Under the pieces are notes generated by a model. The model was not told where the DNA came from, did no database searches, and was given only the letters and a program-made list of their open reading frames with translations. The position numbers and the translations under genes were made by a program. Below are positions 1 to 11,411 of a stretch of DNA of 64,000 nucleotides, one piece after another; position 1 is the stretch's first letter; each line of letters opens with the position of its first letter. The DNA comes from Clavelina lepadiformis (lineage: Eukaryota; Chordata; Ascidiacea; Aplousobranchia; Clavelinidae). The stretch covers positions 7,688,001 to 7,752,000 of the forward strand of contig NC_135240.1 in the NCBI RefSeq assembly GCF_947623445.1. The letters are read 5' to 3'.

Positions 1-2746
1 CCTCAGATAATAGCGACCCAGATGGTGGTGACCCAGAAAATAAACCATCCACTGATAATAGCGACCCAGATGGTGGTGACTCAGAAAATAAGCCATCTAC
101 TGATAATGGCAACTCGGTTGGTGATGACCCAGACAATAAGCCGTCCTCAGATAATAGCGACCCAGATGGTGGTGACCCAGAAAATAAGCCATCCTCAGAT
201 AATAGCGACCCAGATGGTGGTGACCCAGAAAATAAACCATCCTCTGATAACGTCAACTCGGTTGGTGATGACTCAGACAATAAGCCGTCCTCTGATAATA
301 GCGACCCAGAGGGTGATGACCCAAAAAATAAGCCGTCCTCAGATAATAGTGACCCAGATGGTGGTGACTCAGAAAATAAACCATCCTCTGGTAATGGCAA
401 CTCGGTTGGTGATGACTCAGAAAAGAAGCCATCCTCAGATAACAGCGACCCAGATGGTGGTGACCCAGAAAATAAACCATCCTCTGATAACGTCAACTCG
501 GTTGGTGATGACTCAGACAATAAGCCGTCCTCTGATAATAGCGACCCAGAGGGTGATGACCCAAAAAATAAGCCTTCCTCAGATAATAGTGACCCAGATG
601 GTGGTGACCTAGAAAATAAGCCTTCCTCAGATAATAGTGACCCAGATGGTGGTGACCTAGAAAAAAAACCATCCTCTGGTAATGGCAACTCGGTTGGTGA
701 TGACTCAGAAAAGAAGCCATCCTCAGATAATAGCGACCCAGATGGTGATGACTCAGAAAATAAGCCATCCTCTGATAATAGCGACCCGGATGGTGGTGAC
801 CCAAAAAATAAGCCTTCCTCAGATAATAGTGACCCAGATGGTGGTGACCCAGAAAATAAACCATCCTCTGGTAATGGCAACTCGGTTGGTGGTGACTCAG
901 AAAAGAAGCCATCCTCTGATAATAGCGACCCAGATGGTGGTGACCCAGAAAAGAAGCCATCCTCTGATAATAGCGACCCAGATGGTGGTGACCCAAAAAA
1001 TAAGCCGTCCTCAGATAATAGCGACCCAGATGGTGGTGACCCAGAAAAGAAGCCATCCTCTGATAATAGCGACCCAGAGGGTGATGACCCAAAAAATAAG
1101 CCGTCCTCAGATAATAGCGACCCAGATGGTGGTGAATCAGAAAAGAAGCCGTCCTCTGATAATAGCGACCCAGATGGTGGTGACCCAGAAAATAAACCAT
1201 CCTCTGATAATGTCAACTCTGATGGTGGTGACCCAGACAATAAGCCGTCCTCAGATAATAGCAACTCAGTTGGTAATGACTCAGAAAATAAACCATCCTC
1301 AGATAATAGCAACTCGGTTGGTGATGACCCAAAAAAGAAGCCATCCTCTGATAATAGCGACCCAGATGGTGGTGACTCAGAAAAGAAGCCATCCTCTGAT
1401 AATAGCGACCCAAATGGTGGTGACCCAGAAAATAAGCCATCCTCTGATAATAGCGACCCAGATGGTGGTGACCCAGAGAATATTCCACCTCTTCGAAATA
1501 GTGGTGGTCTTTCACAGAAAATATATCCTGCTGTGGTAGCTGATGAAGGTAATGTCTTTGTGAATATACATGAACCTCAACCTCGCTTAACATACCATGT
1601 CCATTGTAGGAATATTATTGGTATCTCAGGCCAGCGAAGTTTTCTGTAATAAGCATTTTGCTTAAGAATGGGTTACAATTTTCAGTTGCTTTATATCTCA
1701 TAAAGATGGTAAAGTTATGTGTTCTAATGTTTTTGTATCACTTCAACTGTTAGATACTAACTAGAGTTTAAAAGATGCACTTTCTAGCTGTGGTATGTTT
1801 AAGATGTTTTGAATTAGTGAGATATACTCAAGTTTGTTCTGCAGGTGCTTATGAAGGCCATGCTTTCACATACTTCATTCTACTTCTGGTTGTGGCTGCA
1901 TTTTCTTACCTGCTTTATCACAATCGAAGAAAGGTAAATAGTTTTTGGTTTAAGGAATAAGATTTACATTGTAAGTTAACGTGAAGAACTGGCCACGACC
2001 GCATTTCTTTTTTAGAAGAGATCTCAAAAGCGAACCTTTATTTTCAAATTAGGTGCGGAATAATTTTAAAAAGCGAGAGCAGCATAAAGAGCACACTCTT
2101 TTTTTGATTGACATGCGATAGCGTGAGCGACATTCTTTTTAAAAGATGAGTCATCAGTTCTGCTAGCAAGTTGACTGCTAACTATTTTTATGAAAAAGGA
2201 TTAGCTTTGACTGCCAAAAGTATACCCATTGCCAGTTGAGTTCATTGCATTTTTTACAAGTTTGGTCTGCATTATACATGCAAAGTTCTCATCCTTGACA
2301 GAAAAACATGGAGAACGAAAATGGAAAAAATTTCATTACTTTTTACATGTCAAGGATGTAATTCCAAAAGAAATTGTCAATTTGGAGCTTTATTGTTCGC
2401 ACCTTGAGCCCAAGTATGCTTTGGTGCCGGGGCAGTTAACGTATTGAACTGAAATTAATGTGCAGTCAATCCAGTCACATACATGAGTGCCTTGGTGCTT
2501 CCATTTCAGCGATAGGAAACGTATTGCCATTTCTTGTATATTAAAAGACACCAGCTGCATATAACACATAATGTGCAGAGCTGTTAGTGTGGATCATTTA
2601 TATTTTTCCAACTCGTTTTACAGGTGGTAGCTGTGATACTTAAAAGAGGAAAGAGGACTGGTAGTCGATTCAAGAGCGGAGGAAACGGTTATCAAAAAGT
2701 GCCCACCTCTGAAGAACGATCGGCCGCAAATTCGTATGTTTTCTGA
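1..2746 (+). CDS. TGOLN2: TGOLN2/TGN38-like trans-Golgi network membrane protein, 3' part
   Basis: Three exons can be joined: up to 1548 (reading frame with codons starting at position 3), 1845-1933 and 2624-2746. The splice phases agree (1, then 0). The gene starts before the window. Exon 1 is almost wholly a 16-residue tandem repeat rich in Asp, Ser, Asn, Pro and Lys. Exon 2 encodes GAYEGHAFTYF followed by a transmembrane segment ending YHNRRK. Exon 3 encodes a short basic cytosolic tail (GKRTGSRFKS) with GYQKV, a Yxx-hydrophobic sorting signal. The EGH-F-YF / YHN-RRK / GKR / YQ series matches the end of mammalian TGN38/TGOLN2, where the equivalent YQRL signal drives retrieval to the trans-Golgi network. 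The repeated acidic, Ser/Pro-rich luminal stalk also fits that family. Family assignment rests on the membrane and tail segments, because the repeat is not conserved in sequence. Exon 1 also reads on to a stop at 1647-1649 if intron 1 is retained. Confidence 0.82.
3..1482 (+). repeat. Coding minisatellite, 48-bp unit, about 31 copies
   Basis: The unit encodes SDNSDPDGGDPENKPS or close variants; a second class reads DNVNSVGDDSDNKPS. Unit length stays 48 bp, so the frame is never broken. A higher-order period is visible: the block from about 232 to 340 recurs almost unchanged at about 472 to 580, 240 bp (five units) later. The repeat leaves several other frames open on both strands, which explains the spurious long ORFs there. 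Confidence 0.95.
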
Positions 2747-5286
2747 TGTCTGTTGCTATCTTGCAACCACAACTATTCGGTTGCAAGATATTGCAACTAT
2801 TTTGTGGTGTGCGATATTATGCAAGAATTCTTACCTGTCAAGTTATATAAAAGACGCTCGCTTTGCTTGGTACCTGCTTCTTGTGAAGATCACATATTTT
2901 ATAATATTGGAAACGATACATTGTCTTAACATTGAGTTCCAATTTGCAGTTTTAAAAGCTAAAACTAAGTAAAACAAAGTTAAGAATCACCAGTATGTTC
3001 CACGTATTACTTTTCATTGTTGAATTTTATTTCAGTACCTGACTAATATCTCATTCAACTCTGACCGACTAAATCAAACTACAGAAACATTTTTTCAGTT
3101 TTAATATACAGTGAATTCATTGATCATTGCTATCAGTAATATACTGAATTATGTGTAATCCAAGTTTGACCTATTGTATTATCTTTTCCGTCTATGTACA
3201 CCCAGATTTCAGCCTGCATTGTTATTGTTTTTTGTATCTTTTACTTGTTAATGTTCACAATTAATAAGTTTTTCTAACATGAATGTTAACAACCTTAGTA
3301 TCCTTTCGTGCATGTTCCACAAACCCCCTCGCTAAATTGCTTTCAAAAATGACATTTTTTTCTTACAACACTGTGGCCCCTCATTGTAGTTATTGCTACT
3401 GTGGCTTGTACATTCATGTTTACGTTTTTTTGACTAAAAGCCAATCTTCAACGGGTGACAATAATTCTTTATTTAATTTCTATTAAACGATTTACAAGAT
3501 ATTGAATAATTCCAGTCTTCGCAATATGCTTCCACATTTCATACGTTGTCAGTACTTTAAATTTTTTTTTATGTGTGAGCAATATTTTGGCTACCATAAT
3601 TTCATAATCATTTACAGAAGCTCCACTTTGCTATGATATTATTAACATAAAAAGTGTAGTTTTGTGGCAGTTGGATCCTTAGCTGTTAGTGAGTTAAATG
3701 CATGTAATGCCAGGAACTGTGTACAATTATGTTTTTATTATGCAACTCAAGTAATACTACTACTTCTAATGTCAACTTTCAATGTGCTTTGCACTTAAAT
3801 CTTACTGAAGTTGTAAAGACTATTCTTTACATGCAGCGATTACATTACGTTTAAAAGTATTTAATGTAATGTAAATACACTTCTAGCAAAAGACTGTAAA
3901 TTCTGAAATGGTGCTTGATGGTGTTACCTTTCCATTGAGTAATAATAATCAAGATATTTGGCTTTGTGTCGAATTGAAGTATTTTAAAGAATATTTCATG
4001 AAGCCTGATAGCTTTTTCGTGAAGTTCAAGTCTATTGCTTAAAATTTGTTGGTCTAATACTGTTATAAAATCTAGGCACTACATCGCTTTGAGTGAAAAT
4101 GTTCATCGCTTATATATGTGTGGTGCTTCTGTTCTATTATTTTATGTTGTGCTTCAGTTTTGCTTATTTAGTAAATCATAGTTTTACATGAGGATAACTT
4201 TTGAAGCATAGACCTGCATAAGTATAGTTCTTGGCGGCAAATGATTATTTTCAACATCATATGACACAACTTTGTGAAACGTTTAAAAGATCTTCATTCT
4301 GAAAAATCATACAAAGTTGTTTTTGTAGTTTATTGTATCTGTTACTCATTATTTTTAATCAGTGTAGGTTTGTTTGTAGAAACTATTGATGATTTTGCAT
4401 TTATTGTAAATTCTAAGTTTATTGTATTTTTTTCTTCTGGTGAATACAAGTAAAATAAAATTTATTTATGTCATGAGTCACAAATTAAATTTATGACTTT
4501 TCTGAAGGTAGTGATTTACTTTATCGTTGAAGGTTTCCTTATCTTGCTGTTTGCTGCATTTCTGATACAAAAATGACTTTAAAAAATTTAGGAAGCAATT
4601 AAACATGAAGCAACTGGAGCTTAAATTGTTCATTGACTCACGCCTATTGATAAACATAAACAACTTGTTGCCTTGGTCAAGTTTTCACTAACAGGAAATT
4701 GAAATCTTTACCATGTGCTTTTGAAACGCAAATTATTTTATGAACAGATATCTAGTTGAAGCAAGGAAGTGCTGAAAAAGGTAAAGCAGTATGGTGCACT
4801 AAAAGTTACTACCAAATTCCTATTACATCAATCAATTAAAGCTTGCAAAACATTTAGCAGTGACACCACAGGGAGTGACATAATGACAGATCTAGAAGAA
4901 CAACTAACAGGCTACGCTAAACTAGAACTTAACTAAAGCAGTGGCAAACATGAATGAGCAGACAGAATTCAATCAACCCAATTTCTTCAATATTTTGATT
5001 GCACAACACACAAGACATTTGAAAACTGTGCAGTGAGTATCATTGATTCGTTATAAAGTAAAAATAAAGATGAAAGTACTTGGCTGGTTATCTTTTTCAA
5101 GGCAGTCTGTAAGAATTATAGAGTTTTTCACACCTATTCGTCCTTGAATTACTAAACGAAAATAAACACAAAAAGAAATCTCAATTTCAGCTAATATTAG
5201 GCAGACACAGGCAGCGAAACGAATGAAAGTAAGCAGGCTGCTAAAAATTAAACTATCACAAAACGGTTTCTCATATTGCACATGAA
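2747..5286. other. Convergent 3' flanks of the TGOLN2-like gene and the 194-aa gene
   Basis: No coding segment was found. An AATAAA at 4454-4459 (+) and an AATAAA on the other strand at 4466-4461 lie back to back and could serve as poly(A) signals for the two converging genes. That would give long 3' UTRs of about 1.7 kb and 0.8 kb. This is inference; nearer signals may be used. Confidence 0.4.
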
Positions 5287-7283
5287 TTAATAAGGTCGTC
5301 TTATTCCAGAATGTGAGCTTCCTGACAGTGAAGCTGAATCTTGATCTTTTCCTGTTTCAGGCCTTTCTCGTTCAAGTCTTGTCTCCAGAAGATAATCATC
5401 TTCCACTACTGGACGCTGTCTTGCCCTGAAACAGTTTTTTATGATGGTGTGACTTTACAAAGTATTCTGGTTACATACTCATCAATCGCTAAGCATTTGC
5501 TAGGTTCTAAAATAATCAGTTCAGCAAATACTGTTTAAATTATTGCAAACATAAAGCTGTTCTAAGATATGTTCTTATAAAAGCTTACGATGTTGGAGCA
5601 GAAAATGGCCGCCTTGTGAAGGACTTTGGCAATGGTGTCCATGGATTTTGATACAAATGCGTATGTCTGTCTTCTGCACTTTGCCGAAATTCACCTCTCT
5701 AAATTCAATGTAAGTTTTAATTATAAATAAGTGATTACTAATCAGCAATTAAATACTTTCTTTGATATCTGCTGTGCAAAGGTGTCTTTCATATCTCAGG
5801 CAATGTCAAACCTTTATATGTTGTCCTGTGTGGAGAACTGATCTGTCGCTGTGCAGCGGAATTCCCCAGCCAATTTCACCGACTCTTTTATGTTTTGGTC
5901 TGATAGCAGGAGCATTTCTCCAATCTGGCCTGCCATACAAGTTATAAACATTCACTATTGAAAGTTTACTTTGTGGTATAATGACGTGTTGTTAAACATA
6001 TTTAATAAAGTATTGTCGATGAAAATTCTAAACGCAACGCTTAACTAATAAATTAAAATACCGGCTACGTTATATAAATGCAATGCGGCAATTACCTTTG
6101 TTACATCTCATGCAAAAAATATAAATTTCTCAGAATAACACTGTTTAACACAAATAGTCCAAAATAAGCCACTAAAACATTTTAAAAATATATTTCCATT
6201 ACCCACCTGTATAAGTATGCTATTTCACTTGTACCTTCAGGTGACATAGTATCAATGCCAACATATCGGTGTTCTTCCTCAATATGCACTCGTTGGTTAG
6301 TGATCCCATTCGGTCCTATAAATAACATTTACTGGATGATATGAACAAAACAAACTAACACAGAGAGGATTTGTTGTTGCACATATATCACGAGGATATA
6401 TGTGCAACAACATGATATATATATGGATATATGATATATTGCACATATAGAGGATTTGTGAAATAAAATAGCATAATTGTTTATATGTTGAGTTGCAATT
6501 TTGTGCAAAAGATCGATTTAAATTGGAGATGATGCAAACATGTATACTGTTTGGTATTGTTAAGATAAAGATAATAACATAATAGATAATAGAATAATAA
6601 ATAAATAGTAGATAATAGAAAGATAATTTGTTTTGATAATCCAGCACAGATGTGAACAGCACACAACAAACAATTCTTCTAGATTTTTGTTCAAACGCAT
6701 AAATAACATGATGCAGTTATTATTAACGACAGTGTAGTATGTTCTGTAGCTTATAATAAATTCTCATGAAAGTGCACAAGTACTGGTATATAACCTACTT
6801 TGGCGAAATTTCAACAATACTTGCAAAAAAGTCGATTTTAGTTATAAACATAGGGCTATAGGGTTAGTTTGAAGTTAGATTTAGACTAGCCTAAAAGATA
6901 GGTTTAGCTACGGTTTAGATTACTATGTTATAACCATTCAGTTAGATTAATAATAGACTGTGAAAAATAACTTCAAATCTATGACTTTTTCTGGTAGAAT
7001 AAGCTTAGTGAAAGCCTAAAATTTTTCCATTCAGGCTTTCATGTGTGCGTGCAAAAGTAAACGAGAAACCAATCCATTTTAATCAAAAATATAAAAACAA
7101 TAAGCTCGCGACGTTTATCCAATATAACTCTATATGTTTGATTTTAAAGTATAATGGTTCAATTGAGCTTTTACCGGTGAAAAGCATTCGACGTCCAGTA
7201 GCATTAATGCCGATGGGCCAGCAGTATCGCTTAGTGATTGTATCAAAAGCATCGCTGTCGACTCTAGATATGGAATGCGTCAT
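5287..7283 (-). CDS. Uncharacterised 194-aa protein, five exons
   Basis: Exons on the minus strand: 7283-7175, 6315-6207, 5929-5812, 5698-5589 and 5425-5287. All four introns are GT-AG and the phases agree (1, 2, 0, 2), which strongly supports the model although no exon stands out as a long ORF. The protein starts MTHSISRVDSDAFDT and ends SGIRRPY. It has no signal peptide or membrane segment. It is rich in Arg, Pro, His and aromatic residues, with short motifs such as YLYRPDWRNAP, GEIGWGIPLH and LYQNPWTPLPKSFTRRPFSAP. This composition (short, basic, YRP/PW/RRP motifs) resembles ciliary or sperm microtubule inner proteins, but I could not name a family, so that role is a guess. The donor of exon 3 (AAG|GTTTGA) is weak. 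Convergent with the TGOLN2-like gene. Confidence 0.72.
6372..6412. repeat. Perfect 18-bp inverted repeat with 5-nt loop
   Basis: The arm TGTTGTTGCACATATATC at 6372-6389 is followed by ACGAG and its exact reverse complement at 6395-6412. It lies in intron 1 of the 194-aa gene, beside further AT-rich ATATAT runs. Confidence 0.9.
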
Positions 7284-8886
7284 TGTTGTTTTTTAATTAC
7301 ATACAAATTATCTTCTATTTGTTTCTTTCAACACATAGAGGCGTGAAACGACTTTATCAGCAGTATCACATTACTAATCTAACAAAACTGATGACTAACA
7401 AACAAACATTCCAATTAACACAAACTGTTGTCTCATTGGTGACAGATATTTATCGTTGCGTGGCAACATCGCTTTTGATGGTGGCGCAAGAGTGCAAGAA
7501 GTGACTGTCGTTGGACCACGACCTTAATTTTTCTAACTACAGTAAATCGTTTACCTTTTTGGCCATTGAACCGACACACTTACAACTAAAAAAAAAATTT
7601 GAAAATTACACATCTCCTGTTTAAATATATTCTTTAGAAATAATACTCAAATACAAATACTTGTGGTTTTGTCTCCTTTTGACGAAAAATAAAATGATAG
7701 ATTGATTAATTGACTGTATTAAAATATGTTTCTATCCTAACCAATTTATAGAAATGTAGTAAACAAACATAACTTACTTTTTTCAAAGGTCAGGTAGTGA
7801 TAATAATCACATTGAATGCAGTAGGGAGTAGCCTAGGCTATATAAGTTAAATTAAAGGATGGATACATATGGGGTACATGCGTTGATCTAGGCTAGAGCT
7901 CGTTTGATTTACTAAACGTTTATCATATGTGAATTTTAAATTTGTGTGTTAGTTAGATCGTCCGCTCTTCTTACGCTTGCGGAAAAAAAATTTCGCTTGG
8001 CGGGCAAAATTCGTGTCAAGCCTGATCTGAAGGGCAGCATAAGTTAAAATTCCAAGATAAAAATAGAAGTAAAACTCCTAGCAGCACTGGGGCACAACGA
8101 CACACAATGTCATCGTTACATAAAAAGATAAACTATAACGACTGTACGAAAACTTAACTGGAACAATATTTGAGGAATATAGTTTTCAAATGTTTAGTTT
8201 TAATACAACCGATAATTAGCGAATCACGCATAAGATTGATTCTGCTTCTTGCTTATGATCAAGTTTAGAACACGTTTGTAATCAGGTATTATATGTCATT
8301 AGGATTCAAACAAGGTAAAATTAAGTACAATTTACCTTAAATAGCATCACGTACAGTCCAGTGCGTGTCGTATATCTAGGCGTACCTTAGTTTGTGACGA
8401 CAGTTTTAGCCCATCCTTGAAAATAGCGTTGTACGTGAATCGAACAGACATATTATTAAAACAAAACAACTGCGTCATTTTCTTTAATTTTACCATTCTG
8501 AAACAAAACTTTGTTTGAAGTGAACAAGGAGAAGAAATATTTTAAAACAGGGAACAGGACGAGTCCTATTGCTTTTTTGCTAATTGCAAATAATCTTCTT
8601 AATTAAAACACTTTCTCTATAAACCAAAACAAGGAAAAAGTTACGTTTAAAATTAGAAACAGTAATGGTTTTCTGATCAACATTAGCGAAGTTTATATAA
8701 GTATTAGTTCAGTTTGTTGGGAAGATGATTTTAACTTTACCACAATTATAGGTTAACCAGGAAGAAAATGATTCAACATTAAAAATTTTTCCGTCGTTTC
8801 CTGTCTCATTTCAAGTATCAGACAAAAGTTTATTCGACCTCAAGATTTTTCGAACGGTTAGCATTATCAATAATTACCACAGAAAA
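7284..8886. other. Intergenic, nothing recognised
   Basis: Upstream of both the 194-aa gene (leftward) and the first TSR gene (rightward). Only short ORFs without splice support. A TATATAA at 8694-8700 is a possible TATA box for the gene starting at 8887, implying a 5' UTR of roughly 160 nt. Confidence 0.4.
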
Positions 8887-9630
8887 ATGTTAAAACAGAT
8901 TTTAGGAGCTATTGCCACTCTACTGATTGCAATTACGCCTTTAGATGCTTTTCTTTTAGGACCAAGTAAGTGAAAGTCTTGAGATTACTTGATCTTTAGC
9001 TTGTAGTTACGCGATTTACAAAAATATACTGTTTTGTTAATAAATTGCTGGATATGCTGAATTTCTGTTAACTGTTAGAGCGTTGGATGTACAGTAGCTT
9101 TGGACGTTTTATTATTCATTTTGATGCTGATTATTTCAGTCGACTGCAGAGTGAGTGCTTTTGGTCCTTGGAGCGACTGCTTTTTCATACCTGACCTAAT
9201 TTCCCGGTCACTTGTCGCTGTTCAAGCCCGGGAGCGTGTAATTTTAAGATTTCCCCTTTTTGGGGGACGCCCTTGTCCCTATTTAATCGAGGAAAGATGT
9301 AAGTAAAAATTCAATATTAGTCGAAAATGTTTATGCAAAGTTTGCATTAAAAGTAGCCTATTAGTTTAGCCGACTTAATCAAATTAGTATTTATTTGTTT
9401 TTATTAACCAATGTTCACCAAAACAAGTGGTTGAACGAGCTTCACTTTTTGTTACAGTTTGTAATATTCCCGTTTTGGGAAACGTACTACCCCCACCTTT
9501 TGATATTCCCGGCGACCTGGCGGGCATCCACGACCTTCTAGGTCCGCCGATTAGTGATCCGGACCCCGAGAAAACAAGATATGATTCTTCCTCCGATTCT
9601 GACTCTGATTCTGACTCGGACAGTGACTGA
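8887..9630 (+). CDS. Secreted TSP1-repeat protein with acidic Asp/Ser tail (family member A)
   Basis: Exons 8887-8965, 9140-9298 and 9458-9630; both introns are phase 1 and GT-AG; 136 aa. Exon 1 encodes a signal peptide (MLKQILGAIATLLIAITPLDA). Exon 2 encodes a single thrombospondin type-1-like repeat: DCRVSAFGPWSDC, a region with paired Arg (ARERVILR), then GGRPCPYLIEER, with the closing Cys at the start of exon 3 (FCNIP). Four cysteines are visible instead of the usual six. Exon 3 continues with a Pro-rich stretch and ends in DSSSDSDSDSDSDSDSD. It lacks the Arg/Ser block of its relatives at 11412-12813 and 14830-16015. The phase 1-1 exon around the TSR is typical of shuffled extracellular modules. 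Function is unknown; secretion and charge suggest an extracellular matrix or calcium-binding role (inference). Confidence 0.75.
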
Positions 9631-11411
9631 GCATAACTGATTTCGACGCAAGTTTGCGTTTTGCATTTTTGTTCGTTTTGTTTATATCGGTGTATCTTTT
9701 TCGATTTAGAATGGCTTCAGTTGGCAAGTCAATATGTTTTAAGTTGACACTATGAAGCGTCTGCATTGCCATATTACGCCCTAAATTTAACCAATATAAA
9801 TACAAGAAAGTTATCGCAGGATTTATCAACTAACATTTGTACGTTTAAAACACTCCAATTACAGCAGAGTATGTACCAATCACAGCAAACGTTCTTACCC
9901 ATAATGCTCCAGCAAACCATCACGTTTCAAATCAAGTCTAGCCCAAGGCGCGACAAACACGTGAACTTCGAGAACAGGTTCCGTAACATTTTCTGAAAGA
10001 GATTACTTCTAAATTTGTACAGTAACCTAATCAATCAATTGTCAGGCTCTAAAACGGAAAGAAAATGACCGTAACTCGTTTTTGTGCTATTGCAGTTTTA
10101 ATTATTTTTTTCTTTGATTTAGTTTTTATGTACCTATAGGCTACCTTTAATTTTAACCTACAGAAATCGAAGCTGTTAAGCTAGATTTTTTGATAAATTT
10201 GTGACCTCGAAGGAGTTATACTAATAAGCCAAGTATCACTTTCAATTTGTTATTTTCTTTCCATATACTAAATATTTCTGAAACCAAAACTAAAAGATCT
10301 CTGAATGATACCCTTACTATAATCTTTTTCATGACAAAACTCTCATTGACCAAAAATATTAAGAGCCAAGAGGACCGCAAATATTGTTCAAACTTACTTT
10401 AATTTTTTGTACTTTTTAAATGTCAATGTCATCAGATTATAAAGATTGCATTATACAAATGCAATGGGATGCCTATAAAATTGCGGCACGTAGGCTTGAT
10501 GACATTTTTTACTTCCTTGATTGCAATAGTAAGCATATGTAAACGCCATTTTATTACGACATTGCAAAGATTGTCGGTAATCAGCGGAAAAAGAATTGCG
10601 CGTTCAAAGCAGTTTTCGATTAAATATTTAACGAACTTGGAACTACATGTTAACGTTATAAATCAAATTCTCAGGTATTCTTTCTCTTAATCTAACCCCC
10701 AATAATATTTATTAACAACGGCCGCGCGTGTCATATAATTAGGGTAGACATAGTCGCATATTTGATTATGACGTGTTAGACGGCACGTTATTACATACGT
10801 TTAATTTATTACACAAAATTAAAACGTGTTTTACCGGAGTTATTTGCCGCTCTTTGTCCGGTACCATCAGTGACCTGTATATACCGTTATTTTTGCAAGC
10901 AAACCAATTATTCAATGAAAACAACGCCAAAAAAGAAATACACCGTTCCACTATAGGCTAGCATAATATGATATAAAATTTAATAAAGATTTGAGAATTA
11001 TCATTAGACCCAGGGCCAGGCTTAACCGGTAACAGGCCTATGTACAATAAAGATATCAGTTTTTATCATTAATCATTTTTAGAACTATATATAAAAACCT
11101 CAGATTTTTTTTGAATTAGCGCGTCACTTATTGTGAACAATGGACATGACTTTTGTCGACATCATAATTCGTAAATCGCTTCATTCATGTGACAGTAAGC
11201 AACAGCGACAAATGAGCCAGTTTTACTTTTTATTTAATCAAATCCCATAAACATAGTTCCACGTTTATATTTAAGTTACTAGAAATGTCCATTTAACAAG
11301 AAAGAGGTTTAAGAATTATCAAGAGTTCAAGGAAACAAGACAAAAAATAAAATTCCAAGTATTCGGTTGTCATAGGTCATGCGGTAAAAACTTAAGGTGA
11401 ATCCACTTCAT
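9631..11411. other. Intergenic between convergent TSR genes A and B
   Basis: Only short, unsupported ORFs. No repeat or domain recognised. Contains the 3' flanks of the two converging TSR-family genes. Confidence 0.4.

Noticed and set aside
22-1593. Long ORFs in other frames and on the minus strand (for example 22-612, 493-1200 minus, 682-1539)
   Set aside because: They are shadows of the 48-bp repeat, whose period is a multiple of three. Only the frame starting at position 3 continues into the membrane and tail exons.
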